Source: Phallusia mammillata (taxonomy: Eukaryota; Chordata; Ascidiacea; Phlebobranchia; Ascidiidae). Taken from it: a stretch of DNA of 64,000 bases. The notes under the pieces were generated by a model. That model was not told the origin of the DNA and made no database searches. It saw only the letters and a list, made by a program, of their open reading frames with translations. How positions within the stretch are numbered: the first letter of the stretch is position 1; each line of letters begins with the position of its first letter. This document shows positions 10,226 to 22,200 of the stretch, piece by piece. Location of the stretch: positions 291,312-355,311 of the forward strand of contig QLIY01000034.1 of the NCBI GenBank assembly GCA_003260075.1, given 5' to 3'. Both the position numbers and the translations under genes were made by a program.

Positions 10226-11438
10226 TACGAATTCGGTTGATAAACCGATTTCCTGTTGTGAAAAGTTGTTGATTCCCCTATCCACTATTTGCTTGAGACT
10301 GTTAATCACGCCCTGCCTATGGTAGCTAAACTCCAAGTGCATTTTTTAAAACGACAGTGCATTTTTTTCAGGATATCAATATATGTGGCTCGAAACAGGA
10401 ACTTTTGTTACCAACAGTGCAAGTGGATGATTGTAATAATGGTTATGTGATGCATTATTAAATGAAAAACTTTCAGTAAAGGTTTAAACACTTTAGAATT
10501 TCTAGAAACAGTAAATTACCTTTCAAAGAGCAATTCATTTAATCACTTGATTGCCTAAAAGCCACTCAACATAATTTTGCACATACTATATTTCAGCCTA
10601 TTTTTCTACCACGTATCTGCAAAAGGAGAAGCTTTTGTACACAAAGTTTAATCAACTGGTCCTTTAGAATGCAGTTTCATTTTTGCAAAACATTTCATAT
10701 TTGGTGATAATTTAAATCAGCGTGGTCCAACTGCAGGCCCACNACAATTCATTGCGACATATTTGCCCTTCCCGCGAATTATAAGTCCCAACATTTTAAT
10801 GACAACTATAAGTTTTGTTTTCAATAATTCCATGTTTTTGAAATGTGAGGATTAACGCACACTAAATACTGCAAAATCTCCTATTGTGACGCATGGCAAG
10901 GCATTGTTATGTAATAAAGGGTTCTGCTTCTATAAACCGTTGGGGGCATTTTTGCACTAGAGTGGAAACTGAATGTTTTTGTCAGCTTCTACTTAGTAAA
11001 TAACTATAAAATAAAAAAATAAACTTATCTATAGATAAAAAAGTTTTTCCTGCAAAAATTTAAACCTTGGCCCGTGTAGTAAGTTAACAATTTTGAATGG
11101 CCCGCAACAAAATAAAGTTGGACCACACTGATTTAAATCATCGTTTAGCCTCATTTTTATGATTCAAGAAATAAAAGAACATATTTTCAAAAAAAACAAT
11201 CAGTGTAAATGACATAAAATAATGATTACCTTAATATACATGGCTGCATAGATTATCCATTATTTTAACTTGTAAATTTTCCCAAAAATTACCACACATT
11301 TCCTTGAACCATTTGTGGTAAAATGTAATTATGTTCTTAAAAACGTAATTATAGTACAAGTTAATTCCTAAAAACACTGCAAAGCTGCTGGTGTTTTTAT
11401 AAAAACAATTTTCTGAATAAAGTTCTTAATTGGAAAGG
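10226..11438. other. Spacer between NAT copy 4 and SMIM15
   Basis: Contains the upstream region of NAT copy 4, the hAT MITE at 10718-11130 and AT-rich sequence downstream of SMIM15. No other gene seen. Base 10743 is an unresolved N. Confidence 0.6.
10718..11130. mobile_element. hAT-type MITE
   Basis: The ends CAGCGTGGTCCAACT and AGTTGGACCACACTG are inverted. A perfect 8-bp target duplication ATTTAAAT lies at 10710-10717 and 11131-11138. 413 bp, no coding capacity. Confidence 0.9.
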
Positions 11439-11711
11439 TCAGTCAATTTTTGCTCGGCGCAAGTTCTTCAAGTTTTTGTCTCTTCTTGAAACTTTGCGCT
11501 TCTCTTTTTCTTTCGCTTCAATTTGTTTTGAAAGTTTGTATGCAAGCACTGCACTAATAAAGAAAAAAGGAGACAAAAAGAGGAACACTGTTGTGACAAA
11601 TTCCCATGGATCTTTTGCAACCCAAGTCAAAAGACTGATGACCCAGTCGGGTGGCGCATTTTCGGTTCCAGTAGGTGGAGTAGGACTCGAATCACCTACA
11701 GCTTCATCCAT
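11439..11711 (-). CDS. SMIM15: Small integral membrane protein 15
   Basis: A single exon encoding 90 residues. The layout matches the SMIM15 family: a tryptophan-containing amphipathic stretch (DWVISLLTWVAKDPWEF, 22-38), one membrane helix (about 39-58, ending AVLAYKL), then a highly charged lysine/arginine-rich tail (61-90). The human protein has the same WAAKDPYGFLTT-like junction and the same basic tail. The start chosen is MDEAV at 11711. A longer frame begins at 11789, but its extra residues look like leader noise. The family's function is not established. It is transcribed away from the CNPY2-like gene, about 1.2 kb apart. Confidence 0.85.
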   Translation of the reverse strand: MDEAVGDSSPTPPTGTENAPPDWVISLLTWVAKDPWEFVTTVFLFLSPFFFISAVLAYKLSKQIEAKEKEKRKVSRRDKNLKNLRRAKID

Positions 11712-12944
11712 TTTGTTATTAGATAAAAGTGTACAATGTGTTTTACTCTGCAGAAATAGTAAAACAATAACATTAGAATATGCCAACATGTTTGTTAGTT
11801 AAATGGCCTATTCCTATCTCAACTGCTTTGTATTATGTATGATGTTCAATTTAACTTCTATCTGTCCTTAATGAACAATCACATTCTCAATAATACAACA
11901 AATTCATGCTTCATGACACCATGTGCCTAAATAATAATAATAAAACACTACAGTGGTTTTAGGTTCTTGGGCATCACATTATTGCCTGATTAGCATAAAT
12001 GTTTGATAAACTTCTACTCTCCATTGTGTTGCTCTACATTTACCGGAGATATGCAAATGCAAAAAGTAGTTGTCCTGTTCCTAGTTTGGCCTGAAAAGTG
12101 AAAACCCGGATATGAAAACAGAACTGTTTAAAAGCAAAGGCAATTAATAATAATAAACTTCTGAAACAAGTTTCTCGAGTCGATCCTCAACCCTCTGTGG
12201 CGCCATCTAATTTCCAATGAGAGAAAAGTCACATGAGAGTGACAAACTGGTAATCATATCATTGTAGTAATAAACAAGTTTATGTTTTCTCGGTTATCTA
12301 TTTTAAAACTTAAATTTGTCTAAGAGGACATAACAAACTTGTTCTTTCAACAAAGCGATAACATTTGGAACGTACAACATTTGAAACTTTACCCGGCAAT
12401 CGGTATTACTTTGCTTCGGAGAGATAAAATTTACTTGAGGTTAAAAGCGTAGTTGATAATTTTCAAACATTGTAGCTTCGCGAAAATATGTCTTTGCTTG
12501 CAAAAGATGTTTTTTTAAATCAAACGAGAAAACATGATTCGCTCCATTGAACACAGCTGATCGGCACTGGAGTAAAAAGCCACGCGTCCCATAGCAAACG
12601 TCTTGTTGTTTGTTAACCTGAACGTAAATGTAGTAGTCAATAAAAAGGTGGCAAAGCGAAAGAGCAGGCAACAGTGTCGTTATAGCAAAAACGTGAGGCA
12701 CACTTAAAAGTCTTAAGTAACAATAGTATGGTAAAAGTCGTTAGATACATTATAGCGCACCAAAAGCAAAATTTCGTGTTATCATGCAGAATAATGATGT
12801 CACCAGGTCAAACTAAAAATGTACCAAATTTTGTGGTTGTGTTAAAGGCTGTTTTTACATTGATATGTATGATTATTAGGATTTGTCTTTTTTAGGTGGA
12901 TGTAACTGATATTTTTGTTTTTAATACAAGTTGTCAAAGGAAAA
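11712..12944. other. Region between the divergent SMIM15 and CNPY2-like genes
   Basis: Presumably holds the promoters of both genes. The sequence TGGCGCCATCT near 12199 resembles a YY1 site (AGATGGCG on the minus strand), which often lies at the 5' end of SMIM-type housekeeping genes; this is inference. A minus-strand 86-codon frame at 12441-12701 starts with a hydrophobic stretch, but I see no family or splice partner. Confidence 0.5.
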
Positions 12945-15411
12945 ATGTGTCGAAATCTTCTTGTTCTTTTAAGCATTGCATTTGCATGTATTCAAGTTGC
13001 TATTAGTGCCAAAGACCTGGATCTATATTGTGGAAGTAAGTTCAATTTTTTGTACAAACCTTTCTTGCAACATTAAATTTATAAACAATCTAAACATTGG
13101 TATTGTAAATAGAAATTTTAATTGTGAGTTTACAACAATGCTAACCTGTTTAACAAATTCAATACTTTCCTTGGTAACATTAAAACTGCAATTTTAGCCT
13201 GTAAAGCAATTGTTAGCGAAATTGAACATGGTGTTGGACAAGTGGACCCTAAGAAAAAAATTGATGTAGGAAGTTTCAGAGTTGCACCTGATGGAAAAAC
13301 CAGAACTGTTCAAGTAAGTTTTCATACAGATAAAATAATCTGGTAGCTATAACATTTTTTAGAAAAATATTGGCTATTTTTAGTGACAAACCTCACTATT
13401 GTGCGAGGAAACACTGTCACTTTGAAATGTTTGTATGTTTATTATTTGTTAAATCTCTCCCTAGTATTGAAAAATAGATTGTAGTAAATAACTTTCAAGT
13501 TATAACTTTTGAATTTTTTCATAGAAATCATATGCCAGATCTGAAACACATTTGACTGAGTTACTGGAAAATGTTTGCAATGAGGTTTCAGAAAACTATG
13601 TTGAGTCAAAAGACGCCAATACTGGAAAAATGCAGTAAGTCGACCATTTTTCAAATACAAATTTATACACGACAATCATATTTATCTTCAATCTCTCTAC
13701 TACAGTGGTTCTCAAACTTATATGGATCACGTACCACCCGACAACTTTTTCTATCGTTGTGTACCACCTAAACCAGTGGTTCTCAACATTTTTGTAGTCC
13801 CGGACCCCTTTTATATAGATTTAAAGTCTGCGGACCCCCAACTTAATTTACCGCAGGTCTTTTTATGTTTCACATTTTTTTGCATTATACGTTATTACGC
13901 TTTAAAAGCATTTTTATTCACCTTCACAGTTCTTCAATTTCAATGAAGTTTCTGTATCGTAGCGGTCAACACAACAAATCGGTACATTTTCTGGCATATG
14001 TATGTACATTGACACAACGCTTGTCTTATAAAGTCTATTGTCTATGTGTGTTATGATGTCACAATAGGGAAAACACTGTCAAAAAGTAATTGTTCTTGGC
14101 CCAATTAAGGTGTGATGCACTTTTATGCAGGATTGTAAAAACGGTTGAGAAACTAAAAAATATTTTTCTGTTGAATAAGAATGTCCAAAACACGAATTTC
14201 GCCCAAACTGCGGGCTGATCACTTGGGTTAGTTGCGGTGCAATTTTAGACCCCCCCCCCGGACTTAAATTAGGTATTACAGAAAGCTACTCGCGTACCAC
14301 CTAAAAAGCTCCGGCGTACCACTAGTGGTACACGTACCACAGTTTGAGAACCACTGCTCTACTAGCTCATAATTATATTACGATTAAATTTACATATTAC
14401 AATAATTTGATGTAAATGAAGGAGGCTTAGTCTGGATAACAAATTTATGTATAGATTGTTTTTGTACATGTTTATCATAAAGGGTGTGTTTATATATCAA
14501 CTAGTCCTGTAATCCTTTTTACCTAAGAAATTTACATATTTTAAAACTAAAATTATGATCATTAGTGCACTATTTTTGTATGTAAGTGTTTTCATTTTGA
14601 TAGTAACACAACTTAATGAATACTTTTATTTTGCGACAGGTCACATAAGTGTTACAACAGTAGGCTAGAGAGCAATTTTTCAATGACTTTAACAAAAAAT
14701 GTAGAATTCAATTTTCAATTAAAACGAATTATAAATCTGATTTGGTTTCGAAATTAGTAAACTGGTTGATTGTGTTCAATAGCAAGTTTTACACAGTAAT
14801 GCTGCTGTTGTAAGCCTAATGTAAAGGATATTTGTTGTAAGTGATTTAGCAACTATTTTGTATCTTAGGCTGAAACGAATGGTCACACATGATGGAAAGA
14901 TGTCTGGTGATGTAGACTTTCAACAATTGATGGAGGATAGCAAAAATCAAGATGCAAAAACTCCACCTGACACCAAAACCAAGAAAGTCAAATTCGCAGT
15001 AAGTCCAATCAGGTCTTGTAATATTTCCAAAACTTTGAAGTTGGTACGCTTTTCCAAGCAGTCAAAATCATGATGATTTGAAATCCCCACAAATTATTAA
15101 CAGCAAAAAAACTGCTACTATTTGTTTATGGATAAAAGTATTCTGTGTGAAGTAAATTGATTTACAAAATATCTTTCTTATTTTTAGTGTGAGTCCATTA
15201 TTGAGGATTACGAAGATGACTTTTTGCACCACTTCAAGAAAGACAGTCCAGAGATTGCAATGAAAATTTGTGCAGATGCTGCAGGTAGGTCTAATGTTTT
15301 TCAACCAACAAACTTAACTCCAGCTATATATATATATATACTGACAGTAATAAATTTCTTGACTTCTTATTTTTAGAGCTTTGCAGCAGCACAGAAAAAG
15401 ATGAGTTATAA
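12945..15411 (+). CDS. CNPY2: Canopy-family ER protein (CNPY2-like), six exons
   Basis: Exons are 12945-13035, 13198-13313, 13525-13634, 14869-14998, 15188-15284 and 15377-15411, totalling 579 nt for 192 residues (human CNPY2 has 182). It has a signal peptide (MCRNLLVLLSIAFACIQVAI) and then the saposin-like canopy fold. The six cysteines of the family are visible in YCGTC, ENVC, FACE, KIC and ELC. The QVDPKKKIDVGSF and YARSETHLTELLE segments are strongly conserved in CNPY2. The last four residues are KDEL, the ER retrieval signal. CNPY2 acts in the ER lumen and has been linked to receptor maturation and the unfolded protein response. Intron 3 carries a 654-bp hAT element. The acidic/lysine-rich insert in exon 4 is longer than I expect for vertebrate members. 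Confidence 0.93.
13703..14356. mobile_element. hAT element in CNPY2 intron 3, apparently with a second hAT end nested inside
   Basis: The outer ends CAGTGGTTCTCAAAC and GTTTGAGAACCACTG are perfectly inverted. An 8-bp target duplication CTCTACTA lies at 13695-13702 and 14357-14364. The sub-terminal sequence repeats GTACCAC. At about 13772 a second CAGTGGTTCTCAAC end begins, followed by GTCCCGGACCCC, so another hAT copy seems to have landed inside. A run of 10 C lies near 14250. Confidence 0.88.
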
Positions 15412-16137
15412 CCTCTGTCAGCTTTGATTCTCAACTGTTTCAAATAAGCTTTATTTAGGAAAGTTTGTTCAAAAATGCAGTTCTGCCTTGAAGTTCCAAT
15501 CTATATTAAAACTATTCCTGCAGAAGCTTTAAAAATGTTTGCACTTACACTTTATTTGGAGCTAAAGATCCCGATTTTTTAAGTATACAGGGACATCATA
15601 ATGCTAAGTGCTTTTTGGTATTTATTTTTGTGATTGCGAAGTTACATTTGATTACACTTTATTGAACAAAAACTGTGCCTTTTGTAAATCAAGCAGCAAT
15701 GTTACAGCAAGGGCACAATATCAGTGCAATTTTGCAAAAAAGCTCTGCTTCGTACACATCAGAAAACACACTATTTTTGTAGGTAACATGTGTCAGTGCA
15801 TATGCATCTCAACATCATCACACATTCATTGATTTAATTTGTTTAAAAATTGGCAATAAAACAACATAATATTATTTTGACGTACCTTAACATTCAAACA
15901 ATAAAATCATTTTTGTGTAATATGGTGACTTAATTGGGAAGTACAACACAACTTAATGTGTTGAAAGTTTAAAATATGTATGCCCTAATACCTGTTCTGC
16001 TTGAAAAAAGAGGTATAGCAAAAGTATTAGTAAAAAGCAGACCCAGGGGCAAATGGATTTAGGCTAATACAATGGTAGCTTAGGCTAGCTGAGAAAAAAC
16101 TAAACAGCCACTTAAACCAGTTGGTCCTGTATGGCAC
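15412..16137. other. Convergent 3' regions of CNPY2 and HIBADH
   Basis: AATAAA motifs at about 15855 and 15899 on the plus strand could end CNPY2 transcripts. Nothing else recognisable. Confidence 0.5.
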
Positions 16138-18358
16138 TTATTCAGACTCGCTTAGGTATTTGTAAATTGCGGAGAAGTCTTTTGATCCATATCCTTTTTC
16201 ACACAACATACGATAAATCTGATGGGCTGAAGCCCCAAGTGGTGTTTGTGCATTCATGTCACTTGCAGCAAGCTGTGCTAGTCCAAGATCCTGGGAGTAA
16301 TATGCAAGGGAAGGTTTATTCTAAGTTTGCAGCAATCTATGGTAATAGGTTCATAATAAAAAAGGCATTGTAAGATTGAATGTAGTTTTACCACTAAGAC
16401 ATGTTGGAGTAAAGAAAATGTACCATGCTGCTTCGACAAAAAAAAAAGCTTGGTCAAACAATTTCACAAACTTGCAACAAGTAGCTCTATGTATTACATA
16501 TAACAATATTCTGTGAATAGGCCAGCAACACAAGTTTGAAAACTGTGTTTTCTACCAACTATAGGTCTTTTTTTTATTGTATTTTTCGACAATCAGGCGG
16601 CAGTCCAAGAACTGAAAATTGCCCTTTGTCATTCACGGGGTTCAAACCCAGGATACTTCCGGGGACGAATCTCGATCAGGTGTATATGGGTCAGTTCCCG
16701 CCCGAATAGGTCAAAAATATATATGTAACCAATTTATTGTCACTTAAGCACATTGATATGTAATGTAGAAACTGTACCTTGTACATTAGTGCAGTTCCAA
16801 AACCTCCTTGGTAATTGTTGCTGCTTGGGACACCTTCCAAAACTCCAGGTACCGGGTTGTATGTGTCAGATGACCAACAACGGCCACTGGAAGTGTTCAC
16901 AATGCCAGCTAACACTTTGGAGTCCAGGCCCAATCTGAAACATACATTTTGCAAGTCTTGTTATGTGATTGATAGAAATTTGCATGCATGCAAATATATA
17001 CATCAAAATTGATTTTCAAGCATATTGAGACATTTTACCTCATGCCTAGGTTCATAGCTTCCGAGACACCGATCATTGAAATGGCAAGAAGCATATTGTT
17101 GCATATCTTTGCAGCTTGTCCATTCCCAACAGCACCACAATGTACCACATTCTGTAAAACATATCGCATAGGGATCACTAGACACAAAAAGTAGCCGAAT
17201 CCAACAAAATGTAACTATCAGAAAGCAGTACAGAATCAGTAAGGCATTTGACCACATCTTCTTTGCCTCCTTACCTTTCCAACATGAGCCAGTAACTTTT
17301 CTGCTTTCTCGAAGGGCTCTTTTTCTCCTCCAACCATAAAAGTCAGTGTCGCTGCTTTAGCTGCACCTACCCCTGAAGTCAGTACGTCACAAAATCAGCT
17401 TTTGAATAGGCTTTCGAATACATAACAGTTAAATGCATGTTCGTTATTCACGTATTCTGTTTATACTGCAAACTAAATTCCGAATTTAACAACCAGAATT
17501 GTCTAACTTTAAAAATGCATAAACGAAGCAAGTAAAAAATGGACAAATGTCAAACATATGCTTATCTAGCCTTTTCCAATTTTGCAAATCAAACATGCCT
17601 TATAAACCAGGTAATTGCAAACATAATGGTCAGACAAGATTAAAAAAACTGTGTATGATTTTGTGCACACCTCCAGAAACTGGTGCATCCATATAAAAAG
17701 CAGACTTTGCTGCAGCTGCTTCAGCAACTTTTTTAGATGAAGCTGGATGTATAGTTGAGCTGTCAATCAGAATGCTGCCATCCTGAACAGACCTAAAATA
17801 AAACATTAAAAACACAAATAACTATCAGATATGCAGCAGGTGAAATTCGTTCTTTCATACTCAAGGATTCCATTCTTCCCCATGTATACCTCCTCCACAT
17901 GTGAACTGTTTGGTAACATTGTGATAATTTGTGAAGCTTTTTGTGCTACTGCAGATGGAGTTGGTGCAATCTGTTACAAGCATAAAAAGAGGCTGATTTA
18001 GGGGATAAACAGGGCATATAGTTACAAAACATAAAAAGTTTTCAGTGTGCATTTATATGATGCATTTATCTTCTTTATACCTCAGCACCAGCATCTGCTA
18101 TTGCCTTGGTAGCAGCATCCATAACATCATATGCTACCACTTTATGGTCACTCTTCAACAGATTTAAGGCCATTGGTCCTCCCATATTTCCCAGACCAAT
18201 GAATCCAATAGTACCGGAGCACTAAAAAAATGATATTGTACCATAAAACTGTAGTTTTGCAGGAAAGATTTTTTTACCTTATTTCGCTGAACTTGATGAA
18301 AAAGTTGGGCTTGGGCAGTCAGATTGCGAAGAGACAAAGCCCTTAATACCCTGGCCAT
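16138..18358 (-). CDS. HIBADH: 3-hydroxyisobutyrate dehydrogenase, mitochondrial, eight exons
   Basis: Exons are 18358-18278, 18221-18081, 17970-17861, 17792-17671, 17372-17275, 17151-17039, 16934-16778 and 16290-16138, totalling 975 nt for 324 residues (human 336). It oxidises 3-hydroxyisobutyrate to methylmalonate semialdehyde with NAD+ in valine catabolism, in the mitochondrial matrix. Exon 1 is a basic presequence ([13 protein letters not shown]). The NAD-binding GFIGLGNMG is at 33-41 and the substrate-site segments LIDSST and DAPVSGG at about 119-124 and 146-152. The catalytic lysine is K199 in GQAAKICNN. The [17 protein letters not shown] block near the C-terminus is typical of HIBADH rather than of related glyoxylate reductases. 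No lesions. Confidence 0.95.
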
Positions 18359-19205
18359 GTTGTTGTAGTAAAAAGATAACTGCACAAGTCAAGTAAAACC
18401 TAAAAAAACACACAAAGCAATCGAACAAAACAAAAACTCGTTTCCCAATTAAGCAACACTTCGCTTGTTTTGTACCGGCATTTAATACCGGCGCATCTTA
18501 TTTGTTTTTAGGCTAGTAAATTGTGAACGAAGTTTTATGTTTACACTACAGTTTTAGTCACTTGAGCTGAAGGGCATTTCCCTTCGATGAAACGACCCTT
18601 GACCTGACTTTGCCGTTTCATAATGATACGCCCAACACGTTTATTTTGTCTTTCTGTTAACTTTTGACAAGCTTTCAAATAATTTATGATTTTGTCATAC
18701 AAGGTTTAAACAAAACTATGTCTGCTAATGAATGAAAAATTTGGGTGTTTAAAACAACAGATTTAGGTCACAAATAAAAAGATGGAATTTTTATATTTGT
18801 GGAAGTTACTCGCTTGAACAACCGTTTCGTTTGTGGTTTGTTTATGTTTCTTTCCTGCTGCAATGAACATCTGTTTTCTGACGTTTTGTTGCTTGACAAA
18901 TGTTTATTTTCACATCCTTTGGAGAAGCTGTGTGATACTGTGTCATTAACCGTGACGTGAACCGTTGTGGTCACAACTGGTCATGCGATGTCTTGTCATT
19001 CACTGCTGAGATGTAAAATTGTTTTTTGTTCATTTGTTCTGGACTTTTACTAACACCTCAAGATTTATTTGTCAAATTGGTAGACTGACAGAGGTTTTGT
19101 TTGACGAAAAGTTGAAACTTACAGTTTTGTGTCATTTTTAGATTACATAAATTAAACCCTGAAGTGATACAAGTTATTTCATAAAATCCTGAACAAATCT
19201 TCAAA
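18359..19205. other. Shared upstream region of HIBADH (minus) and STAM (plus)
   Basis: About 850 bp between two divergent start codons, probably a bidirectional promoter region. No CpG-rich block or clear TATA element stands out to me. Confidence 0.5.
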
Positions 19206-22200
19206 ATGGGGATCTTCAGCAACTCAACCCCATTTGATGAACCGTTAGGTAAGCATAAATATTTTGTTCTATAAATTTAATCTCATGTTAACAATTTTAT
19301 TAGTATCGGAACAAAATTAAAAATTCCAATCAACATTTTGTTCATTTCAATCATTGTATTTCAGAAAAAGCAACAAATGAAATGAACACTGAAACTGATT
19401 GGGGATTAATAGTTTCAATATGTGATAAAGTTAAAACACTTCCGAAGGGGTAAGTTTTGTTTTGCCCTGATTAAGCTAAAACTGACGTGTAATATGTTGT
19501 TATTATTATGATTTATTTTATTTCAGGTCACATGAATTTGCTGGTGTTATTATTCAGAAAATAAATCACAGAGTTCCTCATGTTAGTATGCAAGCATTAA
19601 CTGTTCTTGATTCCTGTGTTAACAATTGCGGAAAAGATTTCCGTAAAGAAGTCGCATCACAGGTACAAAGACCTAAAAATAAAACCGATCTGACTTAAAT
19701 GTGCTGGGCTAAATATTCTTGTCATTTTTGTTACAGGGTTTTACTGACTGTTTACGTGATACATTGTTTCAATACAAGAACAAAACTGTGACAAGAAAAC
19801 TTCGCTTTTTAATCCGAAAATGGGCTGAAGACTTTAAAGAGGATCCAGAATTGTCGTAAGTCAATTTTTAGTACTACATATGCTAAGCAGGCAAGTAGGG
19901 CTAATAGCATGTCACTAAACTGATTTATTTAACTTTCAGGCATTTTGTGTCATTTTATTATTCACTAAGAGGTGATGGAATGGAGTTTCCTGAAGAAGAT
20001 GACACTGATCCATCAAAGTCAAAAAAGAAAGAGCCAGTAAGCACCGATCCGAACTCTGTGTCTAGTCAACAAGAAGCAGATGACATTGCAAAAGGTAGCC
20101 ATGTGTTGTGTTTTTCTTACTATTGGCATGTGTTGTTATGTAAACCTCTCAAGGGTCCTAAACATGGCAAACAAAAATGTTTGTGATGTAATGCTTTGTC
20201 AATTGGCATACACTGTTATACATAAGTGATAAACTAGTACACACAACCCTAAGTTTTAGTTAAAATGCTTTATACAAACAATAGGCAAGCATAGTTTTGA
20301 CAGATGTGGAATAAAATGTAATTTGGTAATATAAACAAAGGTGAAAGTCCAGAGCACAAATAAGATTGTTTCAACATTTAGAAGAGCTAAAAAAATCTGC
20401 TGATTCTAATACACTTTGGCAAGCATGAGAATGTGAATGTGTTGTACTTCCTTTTTTGCTTTTTTAACATATAAATAAATATAATTTTAATTTGTAAATA
20501 TTCAAGTACTGAACTGCTCCCTGATTTAGCTATCGAAGCCTCGCTGAAGGAAGAACAGCAGAAAAAAGGTTATTTATCAAACCAACCTCAAGCTACGTCA
20601 AGTTTGTATCCATCTGTTCTTGGAAATGCGTCTTCTACATCATTTTCAGGGACTGCATCATACACCTCTTCATGTAAGTGAGCCAAAATGTTCAAACAGA
20701 ATAAAAAAATATGAATTAGTTTCTATTGTAAATGTATAATGCTGTTGCATTTGTTGTCATAGCAATGAACACACCCAAGAAAAGAGTAAAAGCCCTTTAT
20801 GACTTTGAAGCAGCTGAGGACAATGAACTTACTTTCAAAGCTGGTGACTTTCTTTCAATACTAGATGATAGGTATGTTATGTAATGTATCTTGGTTTTGT
20901 ATACTTATTTCATGAAGTTGTGTAGTACTGTAGTTGCAAAAACAAAACATAAACTACATGTATGTTCTTCAGCTTTTTAGTTTGCCTGCAGGTCTGGCTT
21001 TAACTGTTTAAATCTTGGAAATTGTAAGTCATTGTCCTTCACTAAAAGTGCATGATAGGTAGTTTTTTGGAACACTATACACAGATCTGTTCATAAATTT
21101 AATGAGGAAAATAATGGTTCAGAAAAGCGTAACATGCTTTATTGTCCAAACGTTTCAGCAAATGCTAATGCCATCATTTGTGATATGAGGGGCCAAATCA
21201 GTTACAACCTTTTATAACCACTTGAGTCACACAAAAGATTCATAAAAAGGTGCGATACAAGCGGTAGTTTTTCATTCATAAAGATGTTTTACAGTGATCC
21301 TAATTGGTGGAAGGGAGAAGGTTCTAATGGTTCAGGTCTTTTTCCATCAAACTTCGTAACTGCTGACTTGTCAGCTGCTGTTGAAGATGAAGTTGTCACT
21401 TCGAATGGAGTCGCTGAAGATACTGAAGAAGAGGAAGAAGAAAAAGACACAGTTGTAAAATTTAATGATAATCCGGAAACCAAGGAGTTCGACAAAGATC
21501 AGCCAGTGTTGGAGGTTAATGAGGTTAGTTCACAATGTTGTTAGAGTTAAAAATCATACCGCCACAGCTTGTTAATTAGGAACTCTATACAAAAATGATG
21601 CGTTTCAATTCTTTCTACCAGCTACACTCACTCTGGCAATTATTATCATTTTCATGACAATTATGACTGTGAAAAGGTTTTGTACAATGGTTTGGAAATC
21701 TACTTCTGAAATCTTTTGACTCTGACAAAACTAGTTATTAGTCTATGAACAGTCAGAAAAATGCAAATGTACTCTTGTTGTATGCATATAGAATAAGACA
21801 TGTAATCAAAATTGAAAGATATAGCTGGAAAAATCTAAATGGTTTTATACTCAGTTTGTAGAAAGGCCAATGTTAACATAGTTTTGACTCTTATTCTGAA
21901 ATGAACCTGCTTGACGCATGAAGTAATATAAACAGGCAATAAGAGGATTGCACTTTGCTTTGACACAAATGACATTTGTAATGCTATTTGCTTGTTTCAC
22001 ATCAAGGATTTGATTGATGAGACATTAGCTGTTTTGCAAAGTACAGACCCTGAGACCACGACCACTGACTCACCCCAGTTGCTGCGAAATGAAGGTTTGG
22101 AAATGAAATTTGTGGCATACTGAAACTGTTTTATGCATTGCAAATATTGGTGAACAAATTCTCAAGGCTGTACTTTCTTGATGATGTTTACTGTGATTCT

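Noticed and set aside
12441..12701. 86-codon minus-strand frame with a hydrophobic start
   Set aside because: It lies between divergent genes with no family or splicing support; chance is as likely.
16610..16690. A T-arm-like GGGGTTCAAACCC suggesting another tRNA or SINE
   Set aside because: No D arm, anticodon arm or acceptor stem can be drawn around it, and no second copy is seen.
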